Origin: Sinomonas terrae
GTDB taxonomy: Bacteria; Actinomycetota; Actinomycetes; Actinomycetales; Micrococcaceae
Direction of reading: 5' to 3'
DNA length: 64,000 nt
NCBI RefSeq assembly: GCF_022539255.1
Contig: NZ_JAKZBV010000001.1
Coordinates: 2,790,001-2,854,000 of the forward strand
Part shown: in pieces, positions 60,064 to 64,000 of the stretch
How positions within the stretch are numbered: the first letter of the stretch is position 1
Layout of the letters: every line of letters starts with the position of its first letter
Position numbers and translations under genes: made by a program
The notes under the pieces: generated by a model
Seen by the model: only the letters and a program-made list of their open reading frames with translations
Told to the model about the DNA's origin: nothing
The model's database searches: none

Positions 60064-60998
60064 CGGAAGCGCTCGCTGTCCGCACCAACGGACTCACCAA
60101 GCGCTTCGGGCGCCAGACCGCCGTCGACGGCCTTGAACTGGCCGTGCCCCAAGGAGCCGTCTTCGGCTTCCTCGGGCCCAACGGCTCCGGGAAGACGACG
60201 ACGATCCGCATGCTGCTCGGGCTTGTCGCCCCGACGGAGGGCCACGCCGTCGTGCTCGGCGAGGAGATGCCCGAGCGGCTCGGCAGCGTGCTCCCCCGAG
60301 TGGGTGCGCTCGTCGAGGGTCCGGCCTTCTACCCATTCCTCTCCGGTGAGGCGAACCTCCGCCGCCTCGACACCGCAGACCTCCAATCCCCCGCAGGCAC
60401 CCGCTCAGCGCGCGTGGCTCGCGCGCTCGAGCGGGTCGGGCTCGCCCACGCCGCCCGCAAGAAGGTCCACGCCTACTCGCTCGGCATGAAGCAGCGTCTC
60501 GGCCTGGCCGCGGCGCTGCTTGTGCCTCGCGAACTGCTCGTGCTCGACGAGCCGACCAACGGGCTCGATCCTCAGGGCACGCGGGAGGTGAGGACGCTCA
60601 TCCGCTCGCTCGCCGACGACGGCACGACGGTTTTCGTCTCAAGCCACCTTCTCGCCGAGGTGGAGCAGATCTGCACCCACGCTGCCGTCCTGCGGGCGGG
60701 GCAGCTCGTTGCCCAGGGGCCTCTCGACGAGCTCCGCGGAGCTGCGCACCACCGCGTCGAGGTCCAGACGCCTGACACCGGGGTGGCGGCGGACGTCTTG
60801 CGCAAGCTCGGTCTGGCACCAGAGATCGCGGCCCCGGACCGGCTTGTCGCCGAGGCCGACGGCGCTCCGCCCGCTGAGGACATCGTCGCCGCCCTCGTGA
60901 GGGCCGGAGCCCGGGTGCGAGGTTTCAGCGCCGCGGGCGCGAGCCTCGAGGAACGCTTCGTCGAGCTCACCGGGGAGGGGTTCGATGTCGCCGAATAG
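60060..60998 (+). CDS. ABC transporter ATP-binding protein
   Basis: 312 residues. Walker A GPNGSGKTTT, signature YSLGMKQRL, Walker B LLVLDEPTNGLDPQG, and H-loop VFVSSHLL, plus a C-terminal domain of about 90 residues (Val/Ala-rich) typical of ABC-2 exporters. Pairs with the permease overlapping its end by 14 bases. Substrate unknown; the preceding lipid-binding-like protein suggests a lipid or peptide. Confidence 0.92.
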   Translation: MTEALAVRTNGLTKRFGRQTAVDGLELAVPQGAVFGFLGPNGSGKTTTIRMLLGLVAPTEGHAVVLGEEMPERLGSVLPRVGALVEGPAFYPFLSGEANLRRLDTADLQSPAGTRSARVARALERVGLAHAARKKVHAYSLGMKQRLGLAAALLVPRELLVLDEPTNGLDPQGTREVRTLIRSLADDGTTVFVSSHLLAEVEQICTHAAVLRAGQLVAQGPLDELRGAAHHRVEVQTPDTGVAADVLRKLGLAPEIAAPDRLVAEADGAPPAEDIVAALVRAGARVRGFSAAGASLEERFVELTGEGFDVAE

Positions 60999-61821
60999 GG
61001 TCCCGCCCGGCGCCAGGCTCTTCGCGTCCGAAGTGTCCGTGCTGTTCCGGCGCTGGCGCACGTGGGCCATGCTCGCGGCGCTCGCCGCCGTCCCGGTGCT
61101 CATCGGGCTGGCGGTCCGCTTCTCGCCCAAGGGGCCGCCCACGGGGCGCGGCCCTGCCTTCCTCGACCAGATCACCCACAACGGGCTCTTCGTGGGCGTC
61201 GTCGGGCTCGTAGTCTGCACGCCCCTGTTCCTCCCGCTCACGGTCGGGGTCGTGTCCGGCGATACGATCGCGGGCGAAGCCAACCTTGGGACGCTGCGCT
61301 ACCTGCTCGTGGCACCCGCGGGGCGGCTCCGCCTGCTCGTGATCAAGTACCTCGCCTCGGCGGTGTTCTGCGTCGCCGCAGCATTCGTCGTCGTCCTCGG
61401 AGGGGTTCTCGCAGGCCTCGCCCTGTTCCCGGTCGGGCGTGCGACCCTGCTCTCAGGCGACACGATCGGTCCCGGCGAGGCCTTCGGGCGGCTCCTGCTC
61501 ATGGGGGCCTTTGCCACGGTCTCGCTGCTGGGCCTCGCGGCCATCGGGCTCTTCGCCTCGACGATGACGACAGTTCCCGTCGGCGCGATGGCCGCGACGG
61601 TCGTGCTCGCCGTCGTCTCCCAGGTGCTCGACGCGCTCGACCAGCTCGACTGGCTGCACCCGTGGCTCCTCAGCGACCACTGGCTCGACCTCGCGGACCT
61701 CCTGCGCCAACCGATCTCGTGGGGATCGTTCGGGACGAACGCCCTCCTTCAGGCAGCGTACGTCGCGTTCTTCGGTGCGCTCGCCTACGGACGCTTCAGC
61801 ACGAAGGACATCCTGACCTAA
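60985..61821 (+). CDS. ABC-2 type permease
   Basis: 278 residues with six membrane helices. The conserved SGDTIAGEANLGTLRYLLVAPAGR loop after helix 2 identifies the ABC-2 group of exporters. It overlaps the ATPase gene by 14 bases in another frame and ends 11 bp before the convergent M16 peptidase gene. Confidence 0.9.
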   Translation: MSPNRVPPGARLFASEVSVLFRRWRTWAMLAALAAVPVLIGLAVRFSPKGPPTGRGPAFLDQITHNGLFVGVVGLVVCTPLFLPLTVGVVSGDTIAGEANLGTLRYLLVAPAGRLRLLVIKYLASAVFCVAAAFVVVLGGVLAGLALFPVGRATLLSGDTIGPGEAFGRLLLMGAFATVSLLGLAAIGLFASTMTTVPVGAMAATVVLAVVSQVLDALDQLDWLHPWLLSDHWLDLADLLRQPISWGSFGTNALLQAAYVAFFGALAYGRFSTKDILT

Positions 61822-61832
61822 AGCCAGAACCT

Positions 61833-63191
61833 CTAGAGCCCGAACGTCTCTGTCTCGTCGAACGGTCCGACAACGGTGACGGTGCGCGGCGCGGAGGCGA
61901 GCTGCCTCGCGAGCTCGCGGACGTCGTCGGCCGTCACAGAGCGGATCTGGGTGAGCGTCTCGTCAACGTCCTGGAACTCCCCCGAGACGAGCTCTGCGCG
62001 GCCGAGACGGGACATTCGCGAGCCCGTGTCCTCGAGCGCAAGGACGATCCCGCCCGAAAGCTGGCCGACCGCCTTGCGAAGCTCCTCCTCGTTGACCCCG
62101 TGCTCGGCCAGCTTCGTGAGCTCGGCGTCCATGAGCGCGAGCACCTGCGGAACCTTGGCGGGCGCGCAGCCCCCGTACAGCCCGAAGTACCCCGCGTCCG
62201 CGTAGGCCGAGGCGAAGGAGTAGGTCGAGTAGACGAGCCCGCGCTTCTCGCGGATCTCCTGGAACAGCCGCGATGACATGCCGCCGCCGAGCACCGCGTT
62301 CAGGACGCTCATGACGTAGCGGCGACCGTCGGTCGCGGTGATAGAGGGGCAGCCCACGATGACGTTGGCCTGCTCGACCTGACGCTTGACGACGGTGAGG
62401 CCCGGGCGGCCGATGATCTCCGCCGCCACGGTTGAACGGCGCGGGACCGGTGCAGCGCCCTCTTCGAGCTGCCAGCCCGCGGACTCGAGTGCCTCGAGAA
62501 CGAGCCGGCAGACGACGTCGTGATCCAAGCCGCCCGCGGCCGTCACAACAAGCTCGGACGGACGGTAGTAGCGGCGGTAATGCTCCCAGACGGAGTCACG
62601 GGCGACGGCGCGGATCGCCTCAGGCGTCCCGCCGATCGGCCGCCCCAAGGGGTGCTCGCCGAGTACGGAGGCCACGAAATGCTCGTGGGCGACGTCCGTC
62701 GGGTCGTCGCCGTCCATCGCGATCTCCTCGAGGATGACGTCGCGCTCCTGTTCGAGCTCATCGGCATCGAGGACGGCGGACGTCACCATGTCGGCGATCA
62801 CATCGATCGCCATGGGGAGGTCGGTGTCGAGGACCCGTGCGTAGTAGCACGTGCTCTCCTTGGCGGTGGCCGCATTGGACTCACCACCGACCTCGTCGAA
62901 CGCCGAGGCGATCTCGAGCGCGGTCCGGCGATGGGTTCCCTTGAAGAGCAGATGCTCAAGGAAGTGAGTGGAGCCATGCTGGCCCGCAGCTTCGTCGCGG
63001 GAGCCGACCCCGACCCAGAAGCCGATCGATGCCGAGCGCTGGCCCGGCATCGCCTCAGTGAGGACGCGCACGCCTCCGGGCAGGATGGAGCGCCGCACGA
63101 CGGCTCCCCCATCCTGCCCGAAGATCGTGGTCGTCGACGGCGCACCGTCGACCAGCTGCCCGGAGGTCAGCGGCAAGGCAACACTGGCCAT
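61833..63191 (-). CDS. M16-family zinc metallopeptidase, PepR-like
   Basis: 452 residues, two structurally related halves. The inverted zinc motif HxxEH is HFLEH (76-80) with the distal glutamate in ERDVILEEIAMDG; the second half contains the conserved VLGGGMSSRLFQEIREKRGLVYS. Follows pnp by 3 bases, as in mycobacterial gpsI-pepR. Substrate unknown; cytoplasmic. Confidence 0.93.
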   Translation of the reverse strand: MASVALPLTSGQLVDGAPSTTTIFGQDGGAVVRRSILPGGVRVLTEAMPGQRSASIGFWVGVGSRDEAAGQHGSTHFLEHLLFKGTHRRTALEIASAFDEVGGESNAATAKESTCYYARVLDTDLPMAIDVIADMVTSAVLDADELEQERDVILEEIAMDGDDPTDVAHEHFVASVLGEHPLGRPIGGTPEAIRAVARDSVWEHYRRYYRPSELVVTAAGGLDHDVVCRLVLEALESAGWQLEEGAAPVPRRSTVAAEIIGRPGLTVVKRQVEQANVIVGCPSITATDGRRYVMSVLNAVLGGGMSSRLFQEIREKRGLVYSTYSFASAYADAGYFGLYGGCAPAKVPQVLALMDAELTKLAEHGVNEEELRKAVGQLSGGIVLALEDTGSRMSRLGRAELVSGEFQDVDETLTQIRSVTADDVRELARQLASAPRTVTVVGPFDETETFGL

Positions 63192-63194
63192 GGG

Positions 63195-64000
63195 CTAGGC
63201 GTCGGCCGCCTCGGCACTCGCCTGGACGGTCACGGCCTCCTCGTTGGTGGCCTCGTCCTCAGCGATCACCGGGGCGAGCGAGAGCTTGCCCCGATCGTCG
63301 ATCTTCGTGATCTCGACCTGAACCTTCTGGCCGACGGAGACGACGTCCTCGACGTTGTCCACTCGCTTGCCACCGGCGAGCTTGCGCAGCTCGGAGATGT
63401 GCAGGAGGCCGTCCTTGCCCGGCGTGAGCGAGACGAACGCGCCGAACGTCGTCGTCTTCACCACCGTGCCGAGGTACCGCTCGCCCACCTCGGGGAGCTG
63501 CGGGTTCGCGATCGCGTTGATCGCAGAACGCGCCGCCTCCGCCGACGAGCCGTCGGTGGCGCCGATGAGCACGGTGCCGTCGTCCTCGATCGAGATGTCC
63601 GCCCCGGTGTCCTCCTGGATCTGGTTGATCATCTTGCCCTTGGGGCCGATGACCTCGCCGATCTTGTCGACAGGGATCTTGATCGCGATGATGCGCGGCG
63701 CGAACTCGGACAGCTCGTCCGGGCCCTCGATCGCCGCGTTGATCACGGAAAGGATGTGAAGGCGGGCCTCGCGGGCCTGCTTGAGGGCTGCTGCGAGGAC
63801 CGACGCAGGGATGCCGTCGAGCTTCGTGTCGAGCTGGATGGCGGTCACAAACTCGCTGGTGCCGGCGACCTTGAAGTCCATGTCGCCGAACGCGTCCTCG
63901 GCACCGAGGATGTCGGTGAGGGCCGCGTAGCGGGTCTGGCCGTCGACCTCATCCGAGACGAGGCCCATCGCGATGCCAGCGACAGGCGCCTTGAGCGGGA
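63195..64000 (-). CDS. pnp: Polyribonucleotide nucleotidyltransferase, 5' end outside window
   Basis: The C-terminal 268 residues or so: end of the second RNase PH domain (GDMDFKVAGTSEFVTAIQLD), the KH domain (GEVIGPKGKMINQIQEDTGADI) and the S1 domain (YLGTVVKTTTFGAFVSLTPGKDGLLHISEL), followed by a short acidic tail. Phosphorolytic 3'-5' exoribonuclease of the degradosome, probable partner of RNase J. Translation continues beyond base 64000. Confidence 0.97.
   Translation of the reverse strand, partial: PLKAPVAGIAMGLVSDEVDGQTRYAALTDILGAEDAFGDMDFKVAGTSEFVTAIQLDTKLDGIPASVLAAALKQAREARLHILSVINAAIEGPDELSEFAPRIIAIKIPVDKIGEVIGPKGKMINQIQEDTGADISIEDDGTVLIGATDGSSAEAARSAINAIANPQLPEVGERYLGTVVKTTTFGAFVSLTPGKDGLLHISELRKLAGGKRVDNVEDVVSVGQKVQVEITKIDDRGKLSLAPVIAEDEATNEEAVTVQASAEAADA

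Overview
The window is a high-GC, densely packed chromosomal segment of a Gram-positive actinobacterium, most likely a Micrococcaceae member (Arthrobacter/Sinomonas-like). The evidence is the bifunctional His/Trp isomerase PriA, a ClgR-type regulator, DUF3046 beside recA, DUF1844 beside infC, a DUF6318-type lipoprotein, a large Ala/Pro/Lys tail on IF-3, and a gene order that parallels mycobacterial core blocks. The genus is an inference. I see no tRNA, rRNA, CRISPR array, phage or defence island.

Layout. 1-4221: arginine operon argC-argJ-argB-argD (minus strand; argD cut by the window edge) behind an ArgR-type operator. 4364-11355: quinone oxidoreductase, pheS-pheT, a SIMPL protein, an Rv2578c-type radical SAM protein with an SOS-like box, and a Nudix hydrolase. 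11438-16213: MFS exporter, a complete IS1380-family element inserted exactly at the exporter's stop codon, a CDF metal transporter and a SpoU-type rRNA methylase. 16335-18295: infC-rpmI-rplT with a probable AUU start for infC. 18567-24730: DUF1844 protein, MFS protein, SseB-like protein and the histidine genes hisC-hisB-hisH-(51-aa membrane ORF)-priA. 24837-29728: SOS locus (LysM division-inhibitor-like gene divergent from lexA), DinG-type helicase, HflX. 29911-46032: core block of rRNA methylase, dapF, miaA, miaB, lytic transglycosylase, recX, recA, DUF3046, MarR, clgR, cinA, pgsA, ftsK, rnj, dapA and an amidase. 46289-51003: an accessory patch with a membrane acyltransferase, a DUF222/HNH endonuclease pseudogene split by a complete IS256-family element, and a lipoprotein. 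51063-58036: TPR protein, dapB, then molybdenum-cofactor genes (moaE, mogA/moaB, moaC, moeA) behind a membrane-anchored sulfite-oxidase-fold enzyme, divergent from moaA-moaD. 58052-64000: TolB-like propeller, LolA-like lipoprotein plus ABC exporter, M16 peptidase and the C-terminal part of pnp.

How it works together. Most operons use 4-bp GTGA/ATGA overlaps or gaps of only a few bases. About twenty genes that open a transcription unit have a TANNNT hexamer 5-8 (mostly 6-7) bases before the start codon, the signature of leaderless transcription; inner operon genes have Shine-Dalgarno sites instead. LexA-like boxes lie at lexA, the LysM gene, recA, the radical SAM gene and the membrane acyltransferase. 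Four convergent gene pairs share overlapping stop codons.

I did not find a convincing undescribed multi-gene system. The most useful leads are the possible SOS control of the radical SAM gene, the AUU-started IF-3 with its repeat-built tail, the conserved-looking 51-aa his-operon ORF, the IS1380 leader with competing hairpins, and the repeat-filled intergenic regions.
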